This document shows positions 55,516-63,955 of a stretch of DNA of 64,000 bases, piece after piece. The position numbers and the translations under genes are program-made. The stretch is from Rothia mucilaginosa. GTDB taxonomy: Bacteria; Actinomycetota; Actinomycetes; Actinomycetales; Micrococcaceae. The DNA is taken from the NCBI RefSeq assembly GCF_901875305.1, contig NZ_CABFLY010000002.1:124001-188000 (forward strand), written 5' to 3'. Below the pieces are notes generated by a model. It saw only the letters and a list, made by a program, of their open reading frames with translations, was not told where the DNA came from and searched no databases. The stretch's first letter is position 1. Every line of letters begins with the position of its first letter.

Positions 55516-56109
55516 ATGTACGCCACCACCCCCGAACGCGAGCAACTGGTCGCAGATATCAAGCATGCCGGCTTCTACCCCGACCTCGTGCTGGAAGTGG
55601 TGGATGACGCGCTCGCGGGCATGAACCCGGACGCCCACTTTGTACAGCACGAAACCCACTTCTCCCGTGACGATTTCCACCGCCATATTACGGTCATGGT
55701 TCTGTGCGGTGAGCATGTGATTTTTGCGCACTTGGACGACCAGCACCTTGAGGGTGACGCGCAGGGTACCGTGGCGCATGTGAGCGTGGAGGCGGTACAT
55801 CTGAGTGCGTTGAACGCAGTCACTATCAGCTATGGTTTTAGCCAGCCGCAGGCCTACAACGCCGGTAACACGGCCCCGACCGAGATTTCCTTCCAGATTG
55901 CGTGGACCGGCTCCCTGCACATGGAGCTCGCCCCGGCCGGTTGCCAGGATCCGCAGTGCAATGCCGACCACGGCTTCACCGGCGATGCACGCCGCGAAGA
56001 CATTGCGGTGCGTGTTTCCGCGACTGCTGACGGCCCGGAATCGGTTCAGCGTGCCCACGATTTTGCGCGTGCCCTGCACCGTGCGCGTCTGTACGTAACG
56101 CGCCGATAA
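55516..56109 (+). CDS. DUF5998 family protein
   Basis: This 197-residue soluble protein begins MYATTPEREQLVADIKHAGFYPDLV. It matches a small actinobacterial family placed beside an alkaline-phosphatase-type gene and topoisomerase genes. It has a conserved HETHFSRDDFHRHITV segment and a C-terminal pair of Cys in CQDPQCNADHGF that may bind metal. Function unknown. I set the start at ATG 55516, after AAAGAGGT; the 17 extra codons upstream are unsupported. Confidence 0.7.
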   Translation: MYATTPEREQLVADIKHAGFYPDLVLEVVDDALAGMNPDAHFVQHETHFSRDDFHRHITVMVLCGEHVIFAHLDDQHLEGDAQGTVAHVSVEAVHLSALNAVTISYGFSQPQAYNAGNTAPTEISFQIAWTGSLHMELAPAGCQDPQCNADHGFTGDARREDIAVRVSATADGPESVQRAHDFARALHRARLYVTRR

Positions 56110-56195
56110 GCACCGGTGCTAGCGCTCGCCGCACAATAACAGCCCGCGCGGTGCCCCGTACTTTCACGCACCCGCCACACCCCTGAGAGGACCTT

Positions 56196-57461
56196 ATGAT
56201 GGTACAGACCACCCTGCACGATGTTCTGGGTGCGCCGCTGCCCCCGGCGCCCGCCTACGGCAGCAATAGCATCGCCGACGTGCTGGAGTCCGCCTCCTCT
56301 CTGGTGGCTCAGCGAAGCCTGGCACGCCCCGCACACGCCCTGGATTCCGACCCGGCGTTCAACTCCGTTGCCGACCTGCTGAACCTTGCGACCCGCCTGA
56401 CGGAGCATGACGTTGACCCGGCATCCTTCCGCCACGCCTGCGTGATCATGGTGGACGGCCTGGGCGAGCAGCTCATCAACAACTACGGCGGCTACGCACC
56501 CGCCCTGCGCAAGAGCTTGAACCTGGGCCCGCTGGATGCCGCGTTCCCCACCACGACTGCCGCCTCTCTGACCTCGTTGGGTACCGGCACGGCACCCGGC
56601 GCGCACGGCATTGCCGGCTACGAGGTGCGCAACCCGGACGGCAACGGGGGAGCGGGCTCGGTCATGAACCACCTATCCGGCTGGGATCAGTCGGTGGATC
56701 CGCACGCCTGGCAGCCGTTGCCGACCGTGTTGGAACGCCACCATACGAACCGCCGCGTGCTCACCATTTCGCTGGGTAAGTACCGCGGCACGGGCCTGAC
56801 GGAGGCGGCTCTGCGCGGCGGTGATTTTGTAGATGCAACCGGCTTCAGCGCCCGCGTCACCTACGCCCTGGAGGCGCTCTCCAGCCGTACCCCGACCACC
56901 GTGTACCTGTACTGGGGCGAGATTGATGCGGCGGGCCACCGCTACGGCGTGGGCAGTGACGAATGGTTGCAGCAACTGGAGGAACTGAACTCGGCGCTGA
57001 AGCGTCTGGCGGGGCGCGCTCCGGCGTGGGCGGCACTCTTCGTGACCGCCGATCACGGCATGGTGAACGTGCCCGAGCATCAGCGCATCGACTACTCCGG
57101 CGTGGAGGAGCTGACCCGCAACATCGCAATGACCGCCGGTGAACCGCGTGCCGTGCACCTGTACCTGGAAGACACCTCGGATGCGGCACGTACCGCCACC
57201 GCCCAGCGCTGGGCGCAGTACTGGGGTGAGCGCGCCTGGGTGATTGACTCTCGTGAGCTGATGCGCGCCGGCTACTTCGGCCCAATCGTGACCGATGCCG
57301 CGCGTTCGCGTATCGGAGACTTGATGGTGTGCGCTCGTGATGACTGGGCGCTGTACGATATGCGCCACTACAAGGAGCGTGCCCTGCATATGGTCGGTCA
57401 GCACGGTTCGCTCACGGATGCTGAGCGTCTGGTGCCCTTGCGCATGCTCAAGACTTTCTAG
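56196..57461 (+). CDS. Alkaline-phosphatase superfamily hydrolase
   Basis: This 421-residue protein is related to nucleotide pyrophosphatases/phosphodiesterases. The metal and nucleophile regions are VDGLGEQLINNYGGY near 85 and FPTTTAASLTSLGTGTAPGAHGIAGYEV near 112-140, and later metal ligands lie in YWGEIDAAGHRYG and TADHGMVNVPEH near 285. No signal peptide is seen. Substrate unknown. It follows the DUF5998 gene, the usual actinobacterial arrangement. Two ATG codons occur in tandem at 56196 and 56199 after GAGAGGA. Confidence 0.87.
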   Translation: MMVQTTLHDVLGAPLPPAPAYGSNSIADVLESASSLVAQRSLARPAHALDSDPAFNSVADLLNLATRLTEHDVDPASFRHACVIMVDGLGEQLINNYGGYAPALRKSLNLGPLDAAFPTTTAASLTSLGTGTAPGAHGIAGYEVRNPDGNGGAGSVMNHLSGWDQSVDPHAWQPLPTVLERHHTNRRVLTISLGKYRGTGLTEAALRGGDFVDATGFSARVTYALEALSSRTPTTVYLYWGEIDAAGHRYGVGSDEWLQQLEELNSALKRLAGRAPAWAALFVTADHGMVNVPEHQRIDYSGVEELTRNIAMTAGEPRAVHLYLEDTSDAARTATAQRWAQYWGERAWVIDSRELMRAGYFGPIVTDAARSRIGDLMVCARDDWALYDMRHYKERALHMVGQHGSLTDAERLVPLRMLKTF

Positions 57462-57505
57462 ACTCGCACGAGCCACGCTCAGAGGACACAGGCTAAGAAG
57501 ATAGA

Positions 57506-57545
57506 AAAAGCCGTCGGTTATTCACGCGAATAACCGACGGCTTTT
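57506..57545. terminator. Bidirectional terminator
   Basis: A perfect 18-bp stem (57506-57523 and 57528-57545) with a 4-base loop ends in TTTT on both strands, between the phosphatase-type gene and minus-strand sepH. Confidence 0.93.
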
Positions 57546-57601
57546 GTATGTCTAAATGCCCTTGCCTAGAAGCCTTTATTGGGCGGCGCGAGAGCGGTCG
57601 C

Positions 57602-58783
57602 TTACTTGCGGCCGCCAAAGATGATGTCGTCCCATGCCGGAACGCTCACGCGCTGCTTCTTCGAGGAAGACTTGGGCTTCTCTGCTGCGGGAGTCTCTGC
57701 GGGAGCCACGGCCGCACCTGCAGTTTCTGCGGGCTCAACCTGTGCTTCGGGTACCTCAGCGGCTTCAGCAGACTCAGCGGCGAGGGAGTGCTTGCCGTAC
57801 TCCTCCGGTGCCGGATGCGCGGCGGGGGTGTGCGCGGCGGGTGCGCCGGTCAGCGGGCCTCGATCATCGGTTGCGGTTTGGGCAGTCTGCGCGGGCTGTT
57901 CCTCATCCGCGTGGGTGGCCGCCTCAGCGGGTGCTTCAGCCTTCGGGGCTTCTGCCTGCGGAGCCTCAGCAGACTCGCGGTGCACAAACACCTCGGGCTC
58001 CTCAACCTGGGCGGGGCGCACCGAACGGGCGCGCTCCAAAAGCTCCTTAAGCTTGCGCTCATCGGCGCTCTCAGAGGACGAAACGGGTACCGGTGCGGGC
58101 TCCGGAGCCTTCGGCAGGCGGGCCTGCGGAACCTCCACAGGGGCCTTCTTCGCGGCGGCGGCCACAGCGTCCTCACTATTGCCCATCAGGAAGTACGCGG
58201 CCTCGTTCGAGGCGTACAGGCCCTGGTTCGCGGGGTTGTACACCCAGCGGGCGGGGAACATCACCTGCGAAGGCAGGTTCTGACGTACCGAATCCTTCAG
58301 CGCAATGTCCACCTCAACGCGCCACTGGCCGTTCTCCTGTTGGCGGGTCGTCCAATCCTGGGTGGCCTCCTCGAAACCGTAACGCTCCGAAACCTCCTCG
58401 ATGCGGGCGCTGAGCGTCACCGGAATCTGTGCGCTACCCGAAGCCGAATTGCGGCGACCAATCTTCACGCTCTGAGCGGCACGAATAATGTGGGCGCGCT
58501 CGGCCACAATCGGCCACTCGTAGCGGCGCACGCGCTCCGGCTCCCAGCCGGACTCCTCCGCGATTTCCTCAACAGAGGCACCCTGACGGAAGCGGGTCTG
58601 AATATCGCGCGGACCGTACGTGCCCTTAGCACCCAGACCGCGGGCAGGCTGAATACGGCGAGCCTTGGTGATGCTCGTGCGCAGGTTAGCGTCAATGGGC
58701 AGCAAGAAGCGGGTGCCGTCGGCAGACTCAAGCACCAGATTTTCGCCGTCATCGTGCACGCCAATTAGACGTAGCTCAAGCAT
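57602..58783 (-). CDS. sepH: Septation protein SepH
   Basis: SepH binds FtsZ and aids Z-ring assembly in actinobacteria. The 393-residue protein has the DUF3071 N-terminus (MLELRLIGVHDDGENLVLES), a helix-turn-helix near 55-98 (YGPRDIQTRFRQGASVEEIA), a long Ala/Glu/Pro-rich disordered middle and the C-terminal motif VPAWDDIIFG that is conserved across SepH proteins. I chose ATG 58783, which follows GGAGG; a longer frame upstream lacks family similarity. Confidence 0.93.
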   Translation of the reverse strand: MLELRLIGVHDDGENLVLESADGTRFLLPIDANLRTSITKARRIQPARGLGAKGTYGPRDIQTRFRQGASVEEIAEESGWEPERVRRYEWPIVAERAHIIRAAQSVKIGRRNSASGSAQIPVTLSARIEEVSERYGFEEATQDWTTRQQENGQWRVEVDIALKDSVRQNLPSQVMFPARWVYNPANQGLYASNEAAYFLMGNSEDAVAAAAKKAPVEVPQARLPKAPEPAPVPVSSSESADERKLKELLERARSVRPAQVEEPEVFVHRESAEAPQAEAPKAEAPAEAATHADEEQPAQTAQTATDDRGPLTGAPAAHTPAAHPAPEEYGKHSLAAESAEAAEVPEAQVEPAETAGAAVAPAETPAAEKPKSSSKKQRVSVPAWDDIIFGGRK

Positions 58784-59108
58784 GAGAACCTCCATAGGTG
58801 AACCGGGCGCCTTCCGTGAAATGTGGTGCACGGAACGCAAACTACCTTCCAGGGTACAGTGAAAGCGCGCAAAATCAGTAGTGCGGGGGCTTGTTTGAGC
58901 CAAAAAATATGCTTCGTACCATCTTTAATGCACAGAATATGACATCGTATATGCCCAAAGCTCGTGTTGGATTAGACAAAAGGGTGTTCAATGGTGAACA
59001 ATACCTGGCATGTCGTCACGGGCGTAGCGGCGGCATGGAGAACGTGAAAACCAGCGTGGCGCGACGACCGTAGCCACAAAATCAATAGATTCAACGGAGC
59101 GTGAAAGT
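58784..59108. other. Intergenic region between divergent sepH and the DUF4193 gene
   Basis: This 325-base gap is AT-rich around 58900-59000 and contains a short dyad GTTCA/TGAAC near 58988-59001. It should hold two promoters, but I cannot choose a convincing pair. A short open frame within it has no ribosome site. Confidence 0.4.
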
Positions 59109-59408
59109 TTGGCAACTGATTACGATGCACCTCGCAAGCAGGACGAAGAGCAGGGCGAAGAGTCCTATGAGGAGCTTAACGCGCGCCGTTCCGACATGCA
59201 GTCCGGCGCGGTAGATGAGGACGAAAACAGCGCCGCCGAAAGCTTCGAGCTTCCCGGTGCTGACCTCTCCAACGAGGAGCTGAACGTCGTGGTTCTGCCT
59301 GCTCAGGACGACGAGTTCACCTGCGCATCCTGCTTCTTGGTTCGCCACCGCTCGCAGATTGCACGCGAGGACGGCGGCCTGTACTACTGCGTCGAGTGCG
59401 AAGGCTAA
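59109..59408 (+). CDS. DUF4193 zinc-ribbon protein
   Basis: This 99-residue acidic protein of the DUF4193 family, near universal in actinobacteria, has two Cys pairs for a zinc ribbon: Cys72-x2-Cys75 (TCASC) and Cys94-x2-Cys97 (CVEC). The first 60 residues are acidic and disordered. Function unknown. It starts with TTG at 59109; the first codons read MATDYDAP as in other members. It lies divergent from sepH and before dut, its usual position. Confidence 0.9.
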   Translation: MATDYDAPRKQDEEQGEESYEELNARRSDMQSGAVDEDENSAAESFELPGADLSNEELNVVVLPAQDDEFTCASCFLVRHRSQIAREDGGLYYCVECEG

Positions 59409-59447
59409 TATTTCAAGGATGGGTAACCCCCACCCCATAGACACCTG

Positions 59448-59480
59448 AACGGGGCGAGTGCCACACGGCACCGCCCCGTT
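59448..59480 (+). terminator. Terminator after the DUF4193 gene
   Basis: AACGGGGCG and GTGCC (59448-59462) pair with GGCAC and CGCCCCGTT (59467-59480 region), with one bulged A and a 4-base loop. Confidence 0.75.
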
Positions 59481-59538
59481 GAGTATGCCTCCGCACTCGC
59501 TATGCGGAGACGAGCACACACATCCCGAAAGGACCCCG

Positions 59539-59982
59539 ATGAACCCCCTCAACGTTCACATCAAGCTGCTCGACCCTGAGCTACCCGCCCCCTCCTACGC
59601 CAAGCCCGGTGACGCCGGCGCAGACCTGCGCTCGCGCATCGAATTTGAGCTGGAGCCGGGCGAACGCGCACTGGTTCCCACCGGCGTGGCCATCGCCCTA
59701 CCCGAGGGCTACGTGGGTCTGGTGCATCCGCGTTCGGGCCTGGCCACTAAGCACGGTATTACCATTGTTAATGCGCCCGGAACCGTTGACTCCGGCTACC
59801 GCGGTGAGCTGATGGTCACCCTGCTCAACACCGATAAGACGAAGACCTTCCACGTGAGCCGCGGCGATCGCATTGCTCAGCTGGTGATTCAGAAGTACGA
59901 GCACGCGACTTTTACCGTCGTGGAGGAACTGGACGAGACGGAGCGCGGCTCCAGCGGCTTCGGCTCCAGCGGCGTGCACTAG
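59539..59982 (+). CDS. dut: dUTP diphosphatase
   Basis: Dut hydrolyses dUTP to dUMP, keeping uracil out of DNA and supplying thymidylate synthesis. The 147-residue protein has all five trimeric-dUTPase motifs: GDAGADLRS, HPRSGLATKHGITIVNAPG with the catalytic region GTVDSGYRGEL, GDRIAQLVI and the C-terminal RGSSGFGSSG that closes over the substrate. ATG 59539 follows AAAGGA; the frame upstream crosses a terminator and is rejected. Confidence 0.96.
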   Translation: MNPLNVHIKLLDPELPAPSYAKPGDAGADLRSRIEFELEPGERALVPTGVAIALPEGYVGLVHPRSGLATKHGITIVNAPGTVDSGYRGELMVTLLNTDKTKTFHVSRGDRIAQLVIQKYEHATFTVVEELDETERGSSGFGSSGVH

Positions 59983-60108
59983 GGCCCGCACGGGCCCGTT
60001 GCGTTGCGGCTCGCGCGCAGAAACGTACCTCCCCTCAACGGATTCTGACGGATTCCCGGGCGGAGAGAACACAACCCGCACCCGGGGTGCGGCGAAAGGT
60101 GGAACACC

Positions 60109-60897
60109 ATGTTCGGATTTGGTAAGAAGAAGAAAGCCGAGGAGGCCGAGAAGGCCGCCATCGACAAGGCTATCAACGAAGAAATTGAGGAAACCAGCGT
60201 CGAGGTCGAGGAGCTGAAGGAGGAAGAAAATTCTGCCGAAGTCATCCAGTACGATCGCGTAAACGGCCCCCACGACATTGAGGAGGTCAGCGAAGAGGAC
60301 CTCGAAGATTACGTCAACCTGGGGGCCCTGCGCATCAAGATGCATGAAGGTATGAACCTGCGCATCGAGACCGATGACGCGACCGGTTCGGTGATTGCCG
60401 CCACCATCACCCGCGACGGCGCAACCCTGCAGGTGCAGGCTTTCGCCGCTCCTCGTACCACCGGCATTTGGGATGATATCCGCCACGACCTGACCGAATC
60501 CGTTGCCTCCCAGGGCGGCAAGGTCGAGGTGTATGCCGGCGTGTTCGGTGCTGAGATGCTGACCCGTATACCCGCCGTCACCCCGGATGGCAAGCGTGGC
60601 GAGCGCATTGCCCGCTTTGTGGGTGTGGACGGCCCCCGCTGGTTCCTGCGCGGCGTCATCTCCGGTGCCGCGGTGCTGGGTGATGAGGCGGCCGCCGCCT
60701 CCGTGGAAGAAGTCTTCCGCGACGTTGTGGTGGACCGTGGCGACGACCCTCGCCCGCCCCGCGAGCTACTGCCCATGACCCTACCGGCCGACCTAACCAT
60801 CTCCGAAGACGACGCTGAGGTTGAAGAGCCGAAGGAAGACCACCAGGAGCTCCGCCCGATGCCTCGTCGAGGCCCTGAGATTACCGAGATCGGCTAA
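60109..60897 (+). CDS. DUF3710 domain protein
   Basis: This 262-residue protein starts with a Lys/Glu-rich charged segment (KKKKAEEAEKAAIDKAI) and continues with the DUF3710 domain (LGALRIKMHEGMNLRIE through GVDGPRWFLRGVISG). The family is actinobacterial, of unknown function, found just after dut. Its stop overlaps the next ATG (TAATG), so it is coupled to the OB-fold-like gene. Confidence 0.9.
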   Translation: MFGFGKKKKAEEAEKAAIDKAINEEIEETSVEVEELKEEENSAEVIQYDRVNGPHDIEEVSEEDLEDYVNLGALRIKMHEGMNLRIETDDATGSVIAATITRDGATLQVQAFAAPRTTGIWDDIRHDLTESVASQGGKVEVYAGVFGAEMLTRIPAVTPDGKRGERIARFVGVDGPRWFLRGVISGAAVLGDEAAAASVEEVFRDVVVDRGDDPRPPRELLPMTLPADLTISEDDAEVEEPKEDHQELRPMPRRGPEITEIG

Positions 60898-61430
60898 TGT
60901 CTGGCTTTACACGTCATCCGAGCGCGCTCGTGGTTCCCGAGGAACACCCGATTGCTCCCGGCTACCCCGAGCGCTTTCGCGTGCGCCTCGCCGGTCGCGT
61001 GGAGCAGGTGTGGTTGCCGACGGCCGATAGCAAGCCGATGTACCGCGCTGAGCTGCTGGTTGCCAAGTCGAAGCCGCTGCAGTGGGCGAACCCGCGTGCG
61101 CTCATCGGCATGCCCATTGTGGAGCCGCCGGGCGAAGATTTTGACGAAGAGGCGGAGGCCCACGCAGACACCGGGCAGCATTTGAACACGGCATCGCTGG
61201 CCACGGTCACGTCGCAGCTGGAAACCGTGGATGTGGCTTTTCCCGCCTACCCGCCGTTCAACTACGGCGACCGGGTGATGCTCAAATGGCAGGGCCAGCA
61301 GGTGGTGCCGGGAATCCTTGCTGGTGCGCTTCTGCGCTGTTCGGGCGTGGTGTCGATTCGTGCGAACCAGCCGATTATTTACAATCCGCGCTACGAGATT
61401 GTGCCGCAATTCTTTGTGGAGAAGGGATAA
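60897..61430 (+). CDS. Putative OB-fold nucleic-acid-binding protein
   Basis: This 177-residue protein lies in the slot held by an OB-fold nucleic-acid-binding protein in other actinobacteria (dut, DUF3710, OB-fold, DUF3159). The sequence has alternating hydrophobic strands such as FRVRLAGRVEQVWLP and GVVSIRANQPIIYNPRYEIVP, compatible with a small beta-barrel, but no decisive motif. The assignment is mostly by position. Confidence 0.6.
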   Translation: MSGFTRHPSALVVPEEHPIAPGYPERFRVRLAGRVEQVWLPTADSKPMYRAELLVAKSKPLQWANPRALIGMPIVEPPGEDFDEEAEAHADTGQHLNTASLATVTSQLETVDVAFPAYPPFNYGDRVMLKWQGQQVVPGILAGALLRCSGVVSIRANQPIIYNPRYEIVPQFFVEKG

Positions 61431-61431
61431 C

Positions 61432-62292
61432 ATGAGCTCCGAGCCGAACACCCCCGACCGGAAGGCTGAGACGGCCGCGCACGAGAGTGTGGCCGACGCC
61501 TCCGCCGCGCAACCGAGTCAGGTGAGCGAGCGGAACGAGTCGTCCGTGTCGTCGCATCAGTTCGCGCAGGCGGTGAGTGCATCCATGGGCGCAAATATGC
61601 GTCGCACCGCCAACGGTGATGTGGATGTTCTGCACGCTATCGGCGGTTGGCGCGGCCTCGTAGAATCCTCCCTGCCCGCGGTGGCGTTCCTGGTGCTGTT
61701 TACCGTGACCAAGGAACTGAACCTTGCGCTGATTGCCGCGCTGGTTGCGGCCGCAGCCTTCACTCTGATTCGTCTGGTGCAGGGTTCCAAACTGGTGAGT
61801 GCCCTGACCGGCCTGGTGGGCGTGGCAATTTGCGCCTTCGCGGCCTACCGTACGGGTAATGCGAGCGATTACTTTGTGGTGGGTTTCTGGACGAACGGCT
61901 TGTACTCGCTGGCTTACCTGGTGTCTATGGCGGTGCGTTGGCCGATTACGGGCCTGATTTTCGGTTTTATCCGCGGAGAGGGCCTGGCGTGGCGGCAGAA
62001 TCCGGTGCGCGTACGCCAGTACATGCTGGCTACCTGGATTATTACGATTCTGATGCTTCTTCGCCTGGTGGTGCAGATGCCCCTGTACTTCGCCAACGCG
62101 GTGGAGGCGCTGGGCGCCACCCGTCTGATTATGGGCCTGCCACTGTACGCTTTGGGTGTGTGGTTGGCCTGGCGTGTTTCGGCCCCCGGCGAGGTGCAGT
62201 CGGGCGAGGCTTCTGATGCTTGTGATGCTTGTGATGCTGAAGAATCTGAATCACCCGAGACTGCCGAGGAAGGCCGTAGCGCCGACTGCTAA
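61432..62292 (+). CDS. DUF3159 family membrane protein
   Basis: This 286-residue protein has a polar N-terminus of about 65 residues and five to six helices, with the family region LHAIGGWRGLVESSLPAVAFLVLF near the first helix. DUF3159 proteins are uncharacterised and usually precede trk-type potassium genes. The C-terminal tail carries a 9-bp repeat coding D-A-C-D-A-C-D-A (62215-62238). ATG 61432 follows GAGAAGGGA. Its terminator has been split by an insertion sequence. Confidence 0.85.
   Translation: MSSEPNTPDRKAETAAHESVADASAAQPSQVSERNESSVSSHQFAQAVSASMGANMRRTANGDVDVLHAIGGWRGLVESSLPAVAFLVLFTVTKELNLALIAALVAAAAFTLIRLVQGSKLVSALTGLVGVAICAFAAYRTGNASDYFVVGFWTNGLYSLAYLVSMAVRWPITGLIFGFIRGEGLAWRQNPVRVRQYMLATWIITILMLLRLVVQMPLYFANAVEALGATRLIMGLPLYALGVWLAWRVSAPGEVQSGEASDACDACDAEESESPETAEEGRSADC
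62215..62238 (+). repeat. 9-bp coding tandem repeat
   Basis: GATGCTTGT occurs twice and is followed by GATGCT, giving a D-A-C repeat in the C-terminal tail of the DUF3159 protein. Copy-number changes would keep the frame. Confidence 0.8.
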
Positions 62293-62417
62293 AACCTCGA
62301 AGTATGTGCACCCCGCCCACAAACATGCACGAGGTGAAACTTTTAGAAACAGGTGAAAGCCCCGGAACCCGCAATATGAACTGCGCCCCGAAACTTGGAC
62401 GCATTAAATAGTAACCG

Positions 62418-63278
62418 TTACACGGCTTCCCGCAGGGCCTGATCCCGGTACTCTACCGGGGTCAGGCCCCTAAGCTTCACCTGACGCCTTACTGTATTCC
62501 AGTGCGTAATGTAGGCATCAAGGTCGACCTTGAAACTCTCAAAAGTTGGCCAATCCTGGCCACGAAAAAACTCGTCCTTAATATGTCCAAAGACCTGCTC
62601 AGTGGCACCATTATCGATACAGTTGCCTTTACGTGACATACTCTGGATAAAACCGTTCTCAGCGAGCATACTGACGTAAATCTCGTGCTGATACTGCCAC
62701 CCCATATCCGAGTGCAAAATCGGCTCGACCCCTGCAGGTTTAGCATCCATGAGCATCTGAAGCATCTCTTGCTGCTGGGCAAGATTAGGACACATCGAGA
62801 TGGAGTGGGCAACAATCTCCTTGCTGGCAAAGTCATAAACCGGAGCGAGATAGGCCTTACCGAAGGAAAGCTTGAACTCGGTAACATCGGTACCCAACTT
62901 CTGCCAAGGACCAGTCGCCGTGAAGTCGCGACCGATGACGTTAGCGAACCTTCGCCCCACCTCCCCCTTGTAGGAGTTGTACCTGCGGTAAGCCCTCTCA
63001 CGGCGTATACCGCAGCACAGCCCCATCTGACGCATCATCTTCAAAACCGTCTTATCAGCGATACGCACCCCTTCCTCAGCGCGCAGGCACATGGCCACCT
63101 GCCTATGACCGCACCCGTTGGGGGTTCGCGAAAAGATCTGGGCGACCTTGGGACGTAGCTGCACTCTAGTTGGCTGCTGGGGGTGAGCCAGCGCGTAGTA
63201 GTAGCTCGACCTGGCAAGGCCAGCAGCCTCAAGGAGGTCGTACAGCTTGTGACCGCGCCCTGAAAGCTCAGCGACCAC
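62418..63278 (-). CDS. IS3-family transposase OrfB (DDE integrase core)
   Basis: This 286-residue product carries the rve catalytic core: Asp in KLGTDVTEF, Asp in LHSDMGWQYQ and Glu in HIKDE near the C-terminus, after a helix-turn-helix region of IS3 type. It starts at GTG 63278, sharing a base with the orfA stop, but the active enzyme is probably an OrfAB fusion of about 457 residues made by a minus-1 frameshift at the A7 run (63329-63335). The minus-1 frame from that run to GTG 63278 has no stop. Confidence 0.92.
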   Translation of the reverse strand: MVAELSGRGHKLYDLLEAAGLARSSYYYALAHPQQPTRVQLRPKVAQIFSRTPNGCGHRQVAMCLRAEEGVRIADKTVLKMMRQMGLCCGIRRERAYRRYNSYKGEVGRRFANVIGRDFTATGPWQKLGTDVTEFKLSFGKAYLAPVYDFASKEIVAHSISMCPNLAQQQEMLQMLMDAKPAGVEPILHSDMGWQYQHEIYVSMLAENGFIQSMSRKGNCIDNGATEQVFGHIKDEFFRGQDWPTFESFKVDLDAYITHWNTVRRQVKLRGLTPVEYRDQALREAV

Positions 63279-63790
63279 TAGGGCTTTGTCCCGGTTTGGG
63301 AGCGCCTGTGCGCCTTCAGGGCAATCGATTTTTTTAGGTACGCCACCTGCGCCTCAAGCTTGCGCACACGCTCGGCAAGTTCCTCCTCACGCGTTGGTGG
63401 CACCGCCCGCACCGACCCCTTCGGCCTGCCTTTGGGCTTAGGCTTAAGCGCCTGCGCGCCGCCCTGGCGGTACAGCCTGCACCACTGCTTCAACGGTGTC
63501 GCACTTGCAATACCGAATCGCACCGTCGCCTCAGGCTTACTCATCCCACCATCAACCACGGCCTTCGCTGCGGCGACCTTGGTCTCATAGTCGTATCTGG
63601 CCTGCTTTACTCCCATGGCAAGAAACCCGTCCCTCCCGATTACGCGGTACATCTTCTGCCACTCTCTCACAGTCGCGGCAGACACACCAAGCTTCCTGGC
63701 GGTCAGACGATAGCCACATCCTCTCTCAAACATTTGCGCTGCTTGCTCCCGAAGCAGACGATCATGTCTTAATCCCAGGTTGATAGACAT
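63278..63790 (-). CDS. IS3-family transposase OrfA (DNA-binding)
   Basis: This 170-residue protein has two helix-turn-helix units (around YRLTARKLGVSAATVREW and KPEATVRFGIASATPLKQW), a basic GRPKG segment and a C-terminal leucine-zipper-like coil, the plan of IS150-type OrfA. It binds the terminal repeats. The minus-strand ATG at 63790 follows a GGGAGG ribosome site that lies inside a hairpin (63796-63843). Confidence 0.92.
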   Translation of the reverse strand: MSINLGLRHDRLLREQAAQMFERGCGYRLTARKLGVSAATVREWQKMYRVIGRDGFLAMGVKQARYDYETKVAAAKAVVDGGMSKPEATVRFGIASATPLKQWCRLYRQGGAQALKPKPKGRPKGSVRAVPPTREEELAERVRKLEAQVAYLKKSIALKAHRRSQTGTKP

Positions 63791-63795
63791 GAAAA

Positions 63796-63843
63796 GCCTC
63801 CCGTTTCTTGGACTTTATTTTCGTTGTCCAAGAAACGGGAGGC
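63796..63843 (-). promoter_or_regulatory. Hairpin covering the orfA ribosome site
   Basis: A perfect 18-bp stem (63796-63813 and 63826-63843) with a 12-base loop contains the orfA Shine-Dalgarno in its 3' arm (minus strand). Transcripts entering from outside the element would fold it and hide that site. Confidence 0.75.
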
Positions 63844-63955
63844 AGTTCAATAGGGTTCCGGGGCTTTCACTGTCTCACAATCGGGGGAGGGCTACGGTAC
63901 CTGGCATACGAGCCAGTTTCCCGGGCAAAACCTCCGGCCTGAAGACTGAAGAGAT

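Larger units (their letters stand above)
62377..63849 (-). mobile_element. Complete IS3-family insertion sequence (IS150-like group)
   Basis: The element is 1473 bp, starts with TG and ends with CA, and has imperfect 24-bp terminal inverted repeats (62377-62400 and 63826-63849; about 19 matches, TGAACTGC outermost). A 3-bp direct repeat, ATA, flanks it (62374-62376 and 63850-63852), the expected target duplication. It encodes orfA and orfB on the minus strand in a minus-1 frame relation. Intact ends and frames suggest recent activity. Confidence 0.9.
62353..63870. terminator. Terminator hairpin split by an IS element
   Basis: Arm 62353-62370 is the exact 18-bp reverse complement of arm 63853-63870. 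Without the element and one copy of the ATA duplication the arms would flank a 6-base loop, forming the terminator between the DUF3159 gene and the next convergent gene. Confidence 0.8.

Noticed and set aside
58891..59073. 60-codon plus-strand frame between sepH and the DUF4193 gene
   Set aside because: No ribosome site, and it lies where two promoters must be.
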